Below the pieces are notes generated by a model. That model ran no database searches, was not told the DNA's origin, and saw only the letters and a list, made by a program, of their open reading frames with translations. This document shows positions 35,229-44,363 of a stretch of DNA of 64,000 nt, piece after piece (the first letter of the stretch is position 1; each line of letters starts with the position of its first letter). The position numbers and the translations under genes were made by a program. Source of the stretch: Phaeovulum sp. Its GTDB lineage: Bacteria; Pseudomonadota; Alphaproteobacteria; Rhodobacterales; Rhodobacteraceae. The DNA lies in contig NZ_JAUXPI010000047.1 of NCBI RefSeq assembly GCF_030684035.1, positions 80,842-144,841 on the forward strand, given 5' to 3'.

Positions 35229-35624
35229 ATGCGTCTTTTGCTCGCTGCAATACTCGTGATCGCGCCGCTTGCCGCAGCGGCAGAGGACACGCTTGACGCC
35301 GATCAGTTCGATGCGCGCACGCTTGGGCGCACCATTACCTACAGCCGCTTGGGCGAGGTTTACGGCACCGAGGAATACCTGCCCGGGCGGCGGGTTCGTT
35401 GGGCCTTTACCGGCGGTAGTTGCAAGGAGGGCAGCTGGTTTCAGCGCGAAAGCTACATCTGCTTTGCCTATGACACGAGGTCCGATCTGCAATGCTGGAC
35501 CTTCACCGAAACCGATGCCGGGCTGGTGGCCCGGTTCATGGGCGATGCAGAGGGCGACCCGTTGGTGGCGCTCCGCGAAAGCCCGCTGCCACTGGCCTGC
35601 GCCGGTCCCGACGTGGGCGTTTGA
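35229..35624 (+). CDS. Small secreted four-cysteine protein of unknown function
   Basis: A 131-residue protein with a clear Sec signal peptide (MRLLLAAILVIAPLAAAA, cleavage about residue 20). The mature part has four cysteines (GSCKEG, YICFAYD, LQCWTF, PLACAG), which could form two disulfides in the periplasm. I do not recognise a named family with confidence. ATG 35229 is strongly supported by AGGAGG 9 bases upstream and by the signal peptide. It follows the AlkB-like gene by 62 bases on the same strand and may be co-transcribed, and it converges on xseA with a 10-base gap. Confidence 0.7.
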   Translation: MRLLLAAILVIAPLAAAAEDTLDADQFDARTLGRTITYSRLGEVYGTEEYLPGRRVRWAFTGGSCKEGSWFQRESYICFAYDTRSDLQCWTFTETDAGLVARFMGDAEGDPLVALRESPLPLACAGPDVGV

Positions 35625-35634
35625 GCCTGCGGCT

Positions 35635-37230
35635 TCAGAACAGGCTGCCCTGACCGCCGGGTTCGCCCCTTGGCTTGCGCGGTTTCGGTGGCGCGGCAAC
35701 GGGCGCGGCGGTGCCCGGCGCGAGGGTCTGCACCGGCAGGCGGCCATCGTGAAACTCGATCTCCAGCGCCGCGCCGCGCCGCGCCGCCTCGCGTGAGGTT
35801 ACAAGCTCGTCGCCCGCCCAGACCAGCGCAAAGCCACGCCGCAAGGTCTCGGTATAGCCGAGCGTCACCCGCACCCGGTCGAGCCGCGCCAGCCTTTCGG
35901 CAAGCGCCAGCAGCCGCGCGCGCGGGGCTGCGGCAAGCCTGTCGTGCAGCGCTTTGACCCGCGCGTGGTTGAGCGCGATCAGCCGAAGTGCGTCGGCCCG
36001 GTTGCGGCCGAATGCCGGGGCAAGGCGGCCAGACCAGTCGTCTAGCCGTTGCCGCTGCCGCATGGTGCGCGCGCCGAATGCCAGCGGCAGGCGCGGCCAG
36101 CGCGCTTCCAGCGTTTCGCGCTCCTTGCGCAGGAAGCGGCGCAACAAATCGGGCCGCACCAGCGCTGCCACCGGGCCGAAGGCGTTGCGCTTGCGCGCCG
36201 CAAAGCCGCTCAGCGCCGGTCCCAGCCGTTCCGCCCAAAGATCGAAGCGTTGCCGCGACGCGAGGGTCAGCGCGCCGGGTCGCCCGAGGCCGCGCCCAAG
36301 ATCGGTCAACCGCTGCCGCCGCGCGTCGCCCCGCTGCGCCACCGCGCGCGCCAGCCGCGCGCCCTGCTCGCCCGCCCAGGCGATCAGTTCCATGCGCACC
36401 GGAACCGCCATTTCCGCCGCCGCCGTGGGCGTGGGGGCGCGCAGATCGGCGGCAAAGTCGATCAGCGTGGTATCGGTTTCGTGCCCGACCGCCGAAATCA
36501 GCGGAATCCGGCTTTCCGCCGCCGCCCGCACCACAATTTCCTCGTTGAAGCCCCAGAGATCCTCAAGGCTGCCGCCGCCGCGCGCCACGATGATAAGGTC
36601 AGGCCGTGGCAAGCCGCCCGTAGGAAATGCGTTCAGGCCGCGAATTGCCGCCGCCACTTCGGGGGCACAGGCCTGCCCCTGCACCGCCACCGGCCAGATC
36701 AGCACCCGGCGCGGAAAGCGGTCGCGCAAGCGGTGCAGAATATCGCGGATCACCGCGCCGGTGGGTGAGGTGACCACCGCAATCACCTCGGGCAGGTAGG
36801 GAATGCGCTGCTTCCTTGCCGCGTCAAACAACCCCTCGGCCGCCAGCGCAACCCGCCGCTTTTCCAGCATTGCCATCAGCGCGCCGGCACCTGCCGGTTC
36901 CACGTCCTCGACGATCAGCTGATATTTCGACTGGCCGGGGAAGGTGGTCAGCCGCCCGGTGGCGATCACCTCCATGCCCTCTTCGGGGCGCACCGCCATG
37001 CGCGCGACCTGCCCCTTCCAGCTGACCGCGGCCAGCACGGAACGGTCATCCTTGAGGTCGAAGTAAAGATGCCCCGAGGCGGGCCGCGACACCCGCCCCA
37101 CCTCGCCGCGCACCCGCACCCGTGCAAACTCACCCTCCAGCACCCGCTTCACCGCGCCGGAAATTTCCGAAACGGTGAATTCGGGGGCATTGCCACCGGC
37201 GGTGGGGGTGTCGTCGTCGATCAGGTCCAT
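35635..37230 (-). CDS. xseA: Exodeoxyribonuclease VII large subunit
   Basis: A 531-residue nuclease subunit. The N-terminal OB-fold (about 15-110) has FTVSEISGAVKRVLEGEF and GHLYFDLKDDRSVLAAVSW. The catalytic domain has VVTSPTGAVIRDILHRL, RGGGSLEDLWGFN and SAVGHETDTTLIDFAADLRAPTPTAAAE, all XseA hallmarks. A long coiled-coil-like arginine/leucine-rich region follows (about 290-450). It degrades single-stranded DNA together with XseB. It is an isolated gene between two short secreted-protein genes. Confidence 0.97.
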   Translation of the reverse strand: MDLIDDDTPTAGGNAPEFTVSEISGAVKRVLEGEFARVRVRGEVGRVSRPASGHLYFDLKDDRSVLAAVSWKGQVARMAVRPEEGMEVIATGRLTTFPGQSKYQLIVEDVEPAGAGALMAMLEKRRVALAAEGLFDAARKQRIPYLPEVIAVVTSPTGAVIRDILHRLRDRFPRRVLIWPVAVQGQACAPEVAAAIRGLNAFPTGGLPRPDLIIVARGGGSLEDLWGFNEEIVVRAAAESRIPLISAVGHETDTTLIDFAADLRAPTPTAAAEMAVPVRMELIAWAGEQGARLARAVAQRGDARRQRLTDLGRGLGRPGALTLASRQRFDLWAERLGPALSGFAARKRNAFGPVAALVRPDLLRRFLRKERETLEARWPRLPLAFGARTMRQRQRLDDWSGRLAPAFGRNRADALRLIALNHARVKALHDRLAAAPRARLLALAERLARLDRVRVTLGYTETLRRGFALVWAGDELVTSREAARRGAALEIEFHDGRLPVQTLAPGTAAPVAAPPKPRKPRGEPGGQGSLF

Positions 37231-37388
37231 GGCAATTTGTGCCCCATCCCCGCCCCCGGCGCAACGCGAGAGCGCACCCGGTCTTGCCGCATTTCCGCTA
37301 GGCCATCCTCCGCTCGCATCGGGCGGCAGATTTTGTTAACCTTTCCGCGTGCCGCCTGCGCCGCCGCCCGACCCGAAAGGCCCCCGCC

Positions 37389-37625
37389 ATGCTGCGAGCC
37401 TGCCTTGCCGCAATTCTCCTTGCCCTTGCCGCTACACCTCTGCCCGCGCAGAGCTGCCACCCGAGCTATGCCGGTGTCTGCGTTCCCATCGCTTCGGATG
37501 TCGATTGCGCGGGCGGTGGCGGCAACGGTCCGGTCTATGTGACAGGCCCGGTCTATGTGGTCGGCCCCGATGTCTATAAGCTCGACCGCGATGGCGACGG
37601 GGTGGCGTGCGAACCCAGGAAGTAG
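37389..37625 (+). CDS. Small secreted excalibur-domain calcium-binding protein
   Basis: A 78-residue protein. Residues 1-20 are a signal peptide (MLRACLAAILLALAATPLPA). The C-terminus KLDRDGDGVACEPRK is the excalibur signature, a DxDxDG calcium-binding loop followed by CE. A second cysteine pair (SCHPSYAGVC and VDCAG) could pair with it by disulfides. Such domains are found at the C-terminus of extracellular nucleases and surface proteins, but here the domain stands nearly alone. The role is unknown. It lies 158 bases from the divergent xseA. Confidence 0.78.
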   Translation: MLRACLAAILLALAATPLPAQSCHPSYAGVCVPIASDVDCAGGGGNGPVYVTGPVYVVGPDVYKLDRDGDGVACEPRK

Positions 37626-37653
37626 CCCCGGCAGGCACCGCCCGGCATCGCGG

Positions 37654-38181
37654 TCAATCGCCGCCGCTGGCGTAGGCGTCGCTCGATTGCTGGCCAGCGC
37701 CGTTGCCGACCCCGCGCCAGCCACAAAAGAGCATCCCCGTCGCCAGCCCGGCAAAGGCCAGCAGCACGAACGGAAACATGCCGAAAATCGCCAGACCCAC
37801 ACCCACCACGATCATTGCCAGCGCGGGCAATTCCAGCGGCGGGCTTTTGGCGGGCGGCCAGTGCGCGGGCGGAGGGGCGGAGCCGAAGGTCTGCATGTAA
37901 AGCGCGCGGGCGCGGATATAGCCGGGGTTGCGCAGCGGCTTCGCCGGTGTCTTGAACGGTGCGATGCCAAGCGCAGTCGCTTCGGCAGCGCTGCGCCACG
38001 CCGCAACCATCGGTGCCAACGGCGGCGGCAGCAACCGCAGCTTCGTGCCCATCGCCAGGTAGAGAAACCGCCGCGCCTCGGTGATTGCCTCGGCGCTTGC
38101 GCCCGCCGCTGCGTCCTCGGGCGTGGCGGCCACGACCCTTGCCCAAAGTGCCGGATCGGGTGCTGCGGGGGCTTCGGTCAT
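37654..38181 (-). CDS. Unknown protein with two C-terminal membrane segments
   Basis: A 175-residue protein. Residues 1-110 are soluble with ARRFLYLAMGTKLRLLPPPL and ARALYMQTFGSAPPPAHW. Residues about 120-155 contain two adjacent hydrophobic stretches (LALAMIVVGVGLAIFGMFPF and VLLAFAGLATGML). I do not recognise a family. ATG 38181 is the sensible start; further upstream this frame is antisense to purD. It is divergent from purD with an 87-base gap, a placement that probably persists in relatives, although this was not tested. Confidence 0.6.
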   Translation of the reverse strand: MTEAPAAPDPALWARVVAATPEDAAAGASAEAITEARRFLYLAMGTKLRLLPPPLAPMVAAWRSAAEATALGIAPFKTPAKPLRNPGYIRARALYMQTFGSAPPPAHWPPAKSPPLELPALAMIVVGVGLAIFGMFPFVLLAFAGLATGMLFCGWRGVGNGAGQQSSDAYASGGD

Positions 38182-38268
38182 GGCTGTCGATCCTCTCTGC
38201 ACTTGTGCCGCCTTGGCCCAGACTCTAGAACGCGGGGCGGCAACGGCCAAGCATTTCGGGGGCAATGA

Positions 38269-39531
38269 ATGAACATCCTGATCCTGGGCGGCGGCGGGCG
38301 CGAACATGCGCTGGCATGGGCGATCAAGCAGAACCCGAAGTGCGACCGACTGATCGTGGCACCGGGCAATGCGGGCATCGCGGCGATCGCCGAAGTGGCC
38401 GATATCGACATTCTCTCCGGCGCGACCGTGGTGACCTTCTGCGAGGAAAACTCCATCGACTTCGTGGTGATCGGCCCCGAGGCCCCGCTCGCCGCAGGCG
38501 TGGCGGATGCGCTGGCCGGGGCGGGCATCCTCGCCTTCGGCCCCTCGGCGGCCGCCGCACGGCTTGAGGCTTCCAAGGCCTTCACCAAAGAGGTCTGCGA
38601 TGCCTGCGGTGCCCCGACCGCCACCTGGGCGCGGTTCGCCGAAGCCGCCCCGGCGCGCGCCTATGTTCGGGCGCAAGGCGCGCCGATCGTGGTCAAGGCC
38701 GATGGGCTGGCGGCGGGCAAGGGCGTGGTGGTGGCGATGACCGAGGCCGAAGCGGTTGCGGCGATTGACGAGATGTTTGGCGGCGCGCTGGGTGCCGCAG
38801 GTGCCGAGGTGGTGATCGAAGAGTTCATGACCGGCGAAGAGGCGAGCTTTTTCGTGCTCTGCGATGGCGAGGCCGTGCTGCCGATCGGCACCGCCCAGGA
38901 CCACAAGCGCGTCGGCGAGGGCGACAGTGGCCCCAATACCGGCGGCATGGGGGCCTATTCGCCCGCCCCGGTGCTGACCGATGCCATTGCCGCGCAGGCG
39001 CTGGGCGAGATCATCCGGCCCTGCCTTGCCGAGATGGTCCGTCGCGGCACCCCCTACAGGGGAGTGCTCTTTGCCGGGCTGATGATCGAAAACGACCAGG
39101 CCCGACTGGTGGAATTCAACTGCCGCTTCGGCGACCCCGAAGCCCAGGTGCTGATGCTGCGGCTTGGGGCGCAGGTGCTGGATCTGTTGCTGGCCACGGC
39201 CGAGGGTCGGCTTGCCGAGGCAGCGGTGAACTGGGCCGATGACCACGCGCTCTGCGTGGTGATGGCGGCACGGGGCTACCCCGGCAGCTATGGCAAGGGA
39301 TCGGTGATCGGCGGCCTTGAGGCGCTGCCGCAAAGCTCGCGCGAAATGGTCTTTCATGCCGGAACCGCCAGCCGCGACGGCAAGATTGTCGCCAACGGTG
39401 GCAGGGTGCTGAACGTTTCAGCCCGCGGCGCAACGCTGGCCGAGGCGCATGCGCGCGCCTATGCAATGGTCGATCGCATCGCCTGGCCCGAGGGTTTTTG
39501 CCGCCGCGACATCGGCTGGCGGGCGCTCTGA
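38269..39531 (+). CDS. purD: Phosphoribosylamine-glycine ligase
   Basis: A 420-residue ATP-grasp enzyme, the second step of purine biosynthesis. It starts MNILILGGGGREHALAWA, as is typical. It contains FGPSAAAARLEASKAFTKEVC, VKADGLAAGKGVVVA (ATP-binding), EEFMTGEEAS, the QDHKRVGEGDSGPNTGGMGAYSP block and FNCRFGDPEAQ. GGGGG lies about 6 bases upstream. No truncation is visible. Downstream lies an intergenic repeat element before the convergent mltG. Confidence 0.98.
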   Translation: MNILILGGGGREHALAWAIKQNPKCDRLIVAPGNAGIAAIAEVADIDILSGATVVTFCEENSIDFVVIGPEAPLAAGVADALAGAGILAFGPSAAAARLEASKAFTKEVCDACGAPTATWARFAEAAPARAYVRAQGAPIVVKADGLAAGKGVVVAMTEAEAVAAIDEMFGGALGAAGAEVVIEEFMTGEEASFFVLCDGEAVLPIGTAQDHKRVGEGDSGPNTGGMGAYSPAPVLTDAIAAQALGEIIRPCLAEMVRRGTPYRGVLFAGLMIENDQARLVEFNCRFGDPEAQVLMLRLGAQVLDLLLATAEGRLAEAAVNWADDHALCVVMAARGYPGSYGKGSVIGGLEALPQSSREMVFHAGTASRDGKIVANGGRVLNVSARGATLAEAHARAYAMVDRIAWPEGFCRRDIGWRAL

Positions 39532-39549
39532 CGCAGAAAGACCAGGGCT

Positions 39550-39610
39550 TCTTCATCGCCCAAATACCCCCGCCGGAGGCCTCGGCGCGCGCCGCAAGCG
39601 CCACCGGCGG
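39550..39610 (-). repeat. Intergenic hairpin repeat, copy 2
   Basis: On the minus strand a stem CCGCCGG/CCGGCGG (39610-39604 with 39576-39570) is followed by GGGGGTATTTGGGCGATGAA and GA. The tail matches copy 1 (31925-31976) closely, and copy 3 less so. It lies between the convergent purD and mltG genes, so terminator function is likely. Confidence 0.55.
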
Positions 39611-39644
39611 AGGTGTTTCAGCCAAGGCCCACAGCAGCCTCGGC

Positions 39645-40805
39645 TCAGTTTCCCGCCGGTGGTCGCGCCGCTTCGATGGCGCGCCAGCGCTCGACGTTGC
39701 GGTTGTGTTCGGCAAGGGTCGCAGCAAAGGCATGGCCGCCGGTACCATCGGCGACGAAGAAGATGAAGTTGGTGTCCGCGGGGTTCAGCGCCGCCTCGAT
39801 GCTGGCCCGGCCGGGATTGGCGATCGGCGTCGGGGGCAGGCCGTCGATCAGATAGGTGTTGTAGGGGGTCTGGCGCTGCAACTCGCTTTGCCTGAGGCCG
39901 CGCCCGAGCGCGCCCTTGCCGTCGGTCACGCCATAGATCACCGTCGGGTCGGTCTGCAGCCGGATGCCTTGCTCAAGCCGGTTGATGAACACGCTCGCCA
40001 CCTGGCGGCGCTCATCGGGCACGCCGGTTTCCTTCTCCACGATCGAGGCCATCACCAGCGCCTCGGCAGGGTTCGCATAGGGCAGGCCTTCGGCCCGCGC
40101 CGCCCAGGCTTCGGCCAGCACCGCATCCTGACGGCGCATCATCTCGGCCAGAAGCGCCGTGCGGGCCGATCCGCGGGTAACCTCGTAGCTATCGGGGGCA
40201 AGGCTGCCTTCGGCGGGCAGCTCCTTCACCTCGCCGGTAAGAAAATCGGCGCGCTTGAGCGCTTCGATGACCTGCCAGACGGTGGCGCCTTCGGCCAGGG
40301 TCACCCGCAGCCGAACGTCGGGCTTGCCCGCCGCATCAAGGTATTCAGCCGGTGCCGCGGTCGCTGCGGGGTCGAACTTCACCCGCTCCACATAGCGCGC
40401 CGTGGCCGGGTCCAGCTCGCGCAAGATCACGTCGGTCACGTTCACGCCGATGCGGAAGTTGATCTCGGAACCGCAGGTTGACGGGCCGCCGGTGGTGACG
40501 GTTGCGACAATTTCCTGCATCGAGGCACCCGGCGCGATCAGGTAGGAGCCGAACTTGAGCGACCCCGCCTTGCCCGCCAGATCGGCCCCGGTGCGGAAGA
40601 TGTAGCCCGAAGAAATCGCCCCCTGCGCTGCCAGCGCATCGGAAACCTTGCGGAAACTGTCGCCCGGTGCCACCCGCAGGCAGACCGAAGCGGTCAGCGG
40701 TCCCGGCCCGCCATACTGGCGCTGCGCCCAGGTCACTGCCCCCGCCGCCGCCACCAAGAGCACGATCAGCACGGTGAGAAAATTCGCTACGATGTGCCGC
40801 CACAT
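39645..40805 (-). CDS. mltG: Endolytic murein transglycosylase MltG
   Basis: A 386-residue YceG-family protein. A single N-terminal membrane segment (about 8-28, VLIVLLVAAAGAVTWA) anchors it, followed by a LysM-like part and the catalytic domain with ALVMASIVEKETG (the key Glu), ERRQVASVFINRLEQGIRLQTDPTVIYG, and TPYNTYLIDGLPPTPIANPG. It cuts nascent glycan strands and helps to end polymerisation. Its start overlaps the fabF stop (TGATG), the same coupling seen in many bacteria with the fabF-mltG order. Confidence 0.96.
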   Translation of the reverse strand: MWRHIVANFLTVLIVLLVAAAGAVTWAQRQYGGPGPLTASVCLRVAPGDSFRKVSDALAAQGAISSGYIFRTGADLAGKAGSLKFGSYLIAPGASMQEIVATVTTGGPSTCGSEINFRIGVNVTDVILRELDPATARYVERVKFDPAATAAPAEYLDAAGKPDVRLRVTLAEGATVWQVIEALKRADFLTGEVKELPAEGSLAPDSYEVTRGSARTALLAEMMRRQDAVLAEAWAARAEGLPYANPAEALVMASIVEKETGVPDERRQVASVFINRLEQGIRLQTDPTVIYGVTDGKGALGRGLRQSELQRQTPYNTYLIDGLPPTPIANPGRASIEAALNPADTNFIFFVADGTGGHAFAATLAEHNRNVERWRAIEAARPPAGN

Positions 40806-42067
40806 CAGTCGCGCACCCGGCCAAGCACGAGGCTCGCATTGGTGCCGCCAAAGCCGAAGCTGTTGGAAAGCGCGATGTCGATGCGCCGCAAGACCGCCTT
40901 GTTCGGGGCCAGATCGACAGGGGTCGCGACCGCGGGCGTATCGAGGTTGATCGTCGGCGGGGCCACCTGATCGCGGATCGCGAGAATGCAGAAGATCGCT
41001 TCGACCGCGCCTGCGGCCCCGAGCAGATGGCCGATCGCGGATTTGGTGGAAGACATCGTCACATTTGCCGCATGATTGCCTAGCAGCCGCTCCACCGCGG
41101 CAAGCTCGATCGTGTCGGCCATGGTCGAGGTGCCATGCGCGTTGATGTAGTCGATCGCGTCGGGGCCAATCCCGGCGCGCTTCAGCGCCGCCTGCATGCT
41201 GCGAAAGGCTCCGTCGCCATCTTCGGCGGGCGCGGTGATGTGATAGGCGTCGCCCGACATGCCGTAGCCCAGCACCTCGGCATAGATGCGCGCGCCCCGC
41301 GCCTTGGCGTGTTCGTATTCCTCAAGCACCACCACGCCCGCGCCTTCGCCCATCACGAAACCGTCACGGTCGGCGTCATAGGGGCGGCTTGCCTTGGTCG
41401 GGTCATCGGCGCGTTTGGTGGAAAGCGCCTTGCAGGCGTTGAACCCGGCAATGCCGATCTCCGAAATCGGCGCTTCGGCACCGCCCGCCAGCATGACATC
41501 GGCATCGCCCCACTGGATCAGCCGCGCCGCATCGCCAATGGCATGCGCGCCGGTCGAGCAGGCGGTGACCACCGCATGGTTCGGCCCCCTGAAGCCGAAG
41601 CGGATCGAGACGTGCCCCGAGATGAGGTTGATCAGCGCCGAGGGAATGAAGAACGGCGAAACCCGCCTTGGCCCCTTTTCCCTGATCAAAATTGCGGTGT
41701 CGGCAATTGCCGAAAGCCCGCCGATGCCGGAACCGATCATCACCCCGGTGCGCTCGCGGTCTTCGTCGGTCTGCGGCTCCCAGCCCGCGTCGCGTACTGC
41801 CTGCGCTGCGGCGGCGACCCCGTAAAGGATGAAGTCATCAACCTTGCGCTGGTCCTTCGGCTCCATCCAGTCATTCGGGTTGAAGGTGCCGTCGCTGCCA
41901 TCGCCGCGTGGCAATTCGCAGGCATATTGCGTGAGCAGGTTCGAGGCATCGAACCGGGTGATCTGACCGGCACCCGACTGCCCAGCGAGCAGCCGCGCCC
42001 AGGTTTCCTCGACCCCGCACGCAAGTGGCGTGACCATACCCAAGCCCGTGACAACGACGCGACGCAT
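40805..42067 (-). CDS. fabF: 3-oxoacyl-ACP synthase II
   Basis: A 420-residue condensing enzyme. Catalytic Cys170 lies in VVTACSTGAHAIG; the His residues are in NAHGTSTMADT and IGHLLGAAGAVEA. The N-terminus MRRVVVTGLGMVTPLACG is diagnostic. It elongates fatty acyl-ACP. ATG 42067 is chosen because the upstream extension is non-homologous. In related genomes it usually follows acpP; here it is on the opposite strand, about 5 kb from acpP. Confidence 0.97.
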   Translation of the reverse strand: MRRVVVTGLGMVTPLACGVEETWARLLAGQSGAGQITRFDASNLLTQYACELPRGDGSDGTFNPNDWMEPKDQRKVDDFILYGVAAAAQAVRDAGWEPQTDEDRERTGVMIGSGIGGLSAIADTAILIREKGPRRVSPFFIPSALINLISGHVSIRFGFRGPNHAVVTACSTGAHAIGDAARLIQWGDADVMLAGGAEAPISEIGIAGFNACKALSTKRADDPTKASRPYDADRDGFVMGEGAGVVVLEEYEHAKARGARIYAEVLGYGMSGDAYHITAPAEDGDGAFRSMQAALKRAGIGPDAIDYINAHGTSTMADTIELAAVERLLGNHAANVTMSSTKSAIGHLLGAAGAVEAIFCILAIRDQVAPPTINLDTPAVATPVDLAPNKAVLRRIDIALSNSFGFGGTNASLVLGRVRD

Positions 42068-42239
42068 GCGACCCCTCCGGCAGATCCCTGTTCCCCGCCT
42101 TGATACAGGCTCGCATTTGGCTGCGCAACCTAGGCCCGTTGCTGGCACCACGCAGGCGGGGCTTCGCCGATGCCGGGCCGCCGCGCTTTCGGGAACCGGC
42201 TTTTGGCGCTAAACGGGCGGCAAGAGAAACGGAGTGCCC

Positions 42240-42707
42240 ATGTTCCAGTTGACCCGCCGCAATGCGATTGCGCTGATGGTTGCCGCCGCCGGCTGCGGCC
42301 GCAGGCCTGCCGAGGCCACAACCCAGCCGCCGCTCTACCCCGGTGAAACGCCCGAGATGCGGGCGCTGATCCGCAAATACGCGGTGATCCACGAAATTCC
42401 CGAGTCTCTGCTGCACCGCGTCATTCAGCGCGAAAGCGATTACCGCGCGCATCTGCGGGCCGGCCCCTATTACGGTCTGATGCAGGTCCTGCCCGCCACC
42501 GCCCGCGAAATGGGTTTTCGCGGCAATCCATCCGAGCTTCTCGATGCCGAGACCAATCTGCTTTACGCGGGCCGCTATTTGCGCGGCGCATGGCTGGTTT
42601 CGGGCGGCGACGAGGCGGCAGCGGTCAAGTGGTATGCGCGCGGCTATTACTATGAGGCGAAGCGGCTCGGGCTGCTGGAAGAAACCGGGGTCGGCGGCAA
42701 GGGCTGA
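42240..42707 (+). CDS. Lytic transglycosylase (SLT domain), exported
   Basis: A 155-residue murein lyase. The N-terminus MFQLTRRNAIALMVAAAGCG has a twin-arginine-like TRRNA and a hydrophobic core ending at a Cys, so export by Tat or lipidation are both possible. The SLT domain follows: catalytic Glu in VIQRESDYRA, then GPYYGLMQVLPATARE, and YAGRYLRGAW and AVKWYARGYYYEAK later. ATG 42240 has GGAG 5 bases upstream; GTG 42234 is an alternative. It stands alone between fabF and the arsenic operon. Confidence 0.85.
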   Translation: MFQLTRRNAIALMVAAAGCGRRPAEATTQPPLYPGETPEMRALIRKYAVIHEIPESLLHRVIQRESDYRAHLRAGPYYGLMQVLPATAREMGFRGNPSELLDAETNLLYAGRYLRGAWLVSGGDEAAAVKWYARGYYYEAKRLGLLEETGVGGKG

Positions 42708-42792
42708 AGCTTGCGCAGGCGGGCAAGGCCGGGCGGCCGTTACGCCGCAAGGCAGGCCCCGGCGGGCGGCGACGTGGTATTCCAGCATGGCG

Positions 42793-42809
42793 GTAACCTG
42801 TCAGGTTAC
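42793..42809. terminator. Short inverted repeat between convergent genes
   Basis: GTAACCTG (42793-42800) and CAGGTTAC (42802-42809) are perfect arms around a single T. The structure would open to a six-pair stem. It lies 15 bases from the arsC stop and 85 from the transglycosylase stop, so a bidirectional terminator is plausible, though no T-run follows. Confidence 0.4.
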
Positions 42810-42824
42810 GGCTTGCGCCCGGCC

Positions 42825-43265
42825 TCAAGCCCGGTCGAGCCCGCCGGGCAGATCGAGCCGCGGGGCCAGTGCCTCGATCCGGCCGCGGATATCTTCGCGC
42901 GCGCTGCGAAAACGGGCCAGCAGGTCGTCGGCGGTGATCGCGGTGCCAGGCGGCACGGCGGGATCGGTGATCGGCCAGTGCAACCGGCGCACATGGCCCG
43001 GCACATAGGGGCAGACCTCTTCGGCGCAGAGCGTCACGATCAGGTCGGCGGTTTCCGGTGCCACGGCATCCAGCCCCTTGCTGTAATGGCCCGAAATGTC
43101 GAAGCCGATTTCGGCCATGACCGCCACCGATGCCGGGTTGAGCGTTCCTGGGTTCGACTCGGCGCTGGCCACTTCGACGGAGGCGGGCAACAGCGCGCGG
43201 CCAAGCCCCTCGGCAATCTGGCTGCGGGCCGAGTTGGCAACGCAGAGAAACAGGATACGGGTCAC
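42825..43265 (-). CDS. arsC: Arsenate reductase, low-molecular-weight phosphatase fold (ArsC)
   Basis: A 146-residue enzyme that reduces arsenate to arsenite. The P-loop CVANSARSQ carries nucleophile Cys8, and the resolving pair lies in TLCAEEVC (Cys80, Cys85), the three-cysteine pattern of thioredoxin-coupled ArsC. The WPITDPA segment carries the acid Asp. The start is GTG 43265 overlapping the stop of acr3 (GTGA). It is the last gene of arsR-acr3-arsC. Confidence 0.92.
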   Translation of the reverse strand: MTRILFLCVANSARSQIAEGLGRALLPASVEVASAESNPGTLNPASVAVMAEIGFDISGHYSKGLDAVAPETADLIVTLCAEEVCPYVPGHVRRLHWPITDPAVPPGTAITADDLLARFRSAREDIRGRIEALAPRLDLPGGLDRA

Positions 43266-44323
43266 GATTTTGCTCCTTTCGCGGCCACGCGCTGCACCGC
43301 CGCGCCGCGTTCATACCAGCCCTTCGAGGCATTGACGATTTTCACCACCGAAAGCATCACCGGCACTTCGACCAGCACCCCCACCACCGTGGCCAGCGCC
43401 GCACCCGAGGCAAAGCCGAAAAGGCTGATCGCCGCCGCCACCGCCAGCTCAAAGAAGTTCGAGGCCCCGATCAGCGCCGAAGGCCCTGCCACGCAATGCG
43501 CCTCGCCGGTGGCGCGGTTCAGGAGATAGGCAAGGCCGGAATTGAAATAGACCTGGATGAGGATCGGCACCGCGATCAGCCCGATGATGATCGGCTGCGC
43601 GATGATCTGCTCGCCCTGAAAGCCAAAGAGCAGCACCAGCGTGGTCAACAACGCCAGCAGCGAAACCGGCCCGATCTTGCCGAGCAAGGCATCAAGCGCC
43701 GGTTTGCCGCCTGCGGCAAGCACGCGGCCACGAATGACCTGCGCCATGATCACCGGCACCACGATGTAAAGCGCGACCGACAGAAGCAGCGTATCCCAAG
43801 GCACGGTTATGGCCGAGATGCCCAGCAGCAGCCCGACCACCGGCGCATAGGCGAACACCATGATCACGTCATTCAGCGCCACCTGACTGAGGGTGAAATG
43901 CGGCTCGCCGTTCGAAAGGTTCGACCAGACGAACACCATTGCGGTGCAGGGGGCGGCAGCCAGCAGGATCAGCCCGGCAATATAGCTCGGGATCTGATCG
44001 GCGGGCAGCCATGGCCGAAACAGCCAACCCAGAAACAGCCAGCCCAGAAGCGCCATCGAAAACGGCTTGACCGCCCAGTTGATGAACAGGGTCACGCCAA
44101 CCCCGCGCCAATGCTCGCGCACCCGGCCAAGCGCCGCGAAGTCGATTTTCAGCAGCATCGGAATGATCATCAGCCAGATCAGCACCGCCACCGGCAGGTT
44201 GACCTTGGCTATCTCCATGCCGCCGATGGCATGGAAAAGCCCTGGGAAAACCTGCCCGAACGCAATCCCTGCAACGATGCAGAGCGCAACCCAAAGCGTA
44301 AGATAGCGTTCAAAAAGCGACAT
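43262..44323 (-). CDS. acr3: Arsenite efflux permease Acr3
   Basis: A 353-residue membrane protein with about ten transmembrane segments. It has the Acr3 blocks MIIPMLLKIDF, WAVKPFSMALLGWLFLGWLF, and APCTAMVFVWSNL, which contains the conserved cysteine, and ASNFFELAVAAAISLFG near the C-terminus. It exports arsenite made by ArsC. GAAGGAGA lies upstream of ATG 44323. It follows arsR by 40 bases. Confidence 0.95.
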   Translation of the reverse strand: MSLFERYLTLWVALCIVAGIAFGQVFPGLFHAIGGMEIAKVNLPVAVLIWLMIIPMLLKIDFAALGRVREHWRGVGVTLFINWAVKPFSMALLGWLFLGWLFRPWLPADQIPSYIAGLILLAAAPCTAMVFVWSNLSNGEPHFTLSQVALNDVIMVFAYAPVVGLLLGISAITVPWDTLLLSVALYIVVPVIMAQVIRGRVLAAGGKPALDALLGKIGPVSLLALLTTLVLLFGFQGEQIIAQPIIIGLIAVPILIQVYFNSGLAYLLNRATGEAHCVAGPSALIGASNFFELAVAAAISLFGFASGAALATVVGVLVEVPVMLSVVKIVNASKGWYERGAAVQRVAAKGAKS

Positions 44324-44363
44324 TCGCGGTCTCCTTCAAGGCGATGTTTCGATAGCACGGAGT

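Noticed and set aside
37654..39357. A 567-codon minus-strand frame covering purD
   Set aside because: Only the last 175 codons (37654-38181) look like a protein with its own start; the rest is antisense to purD.
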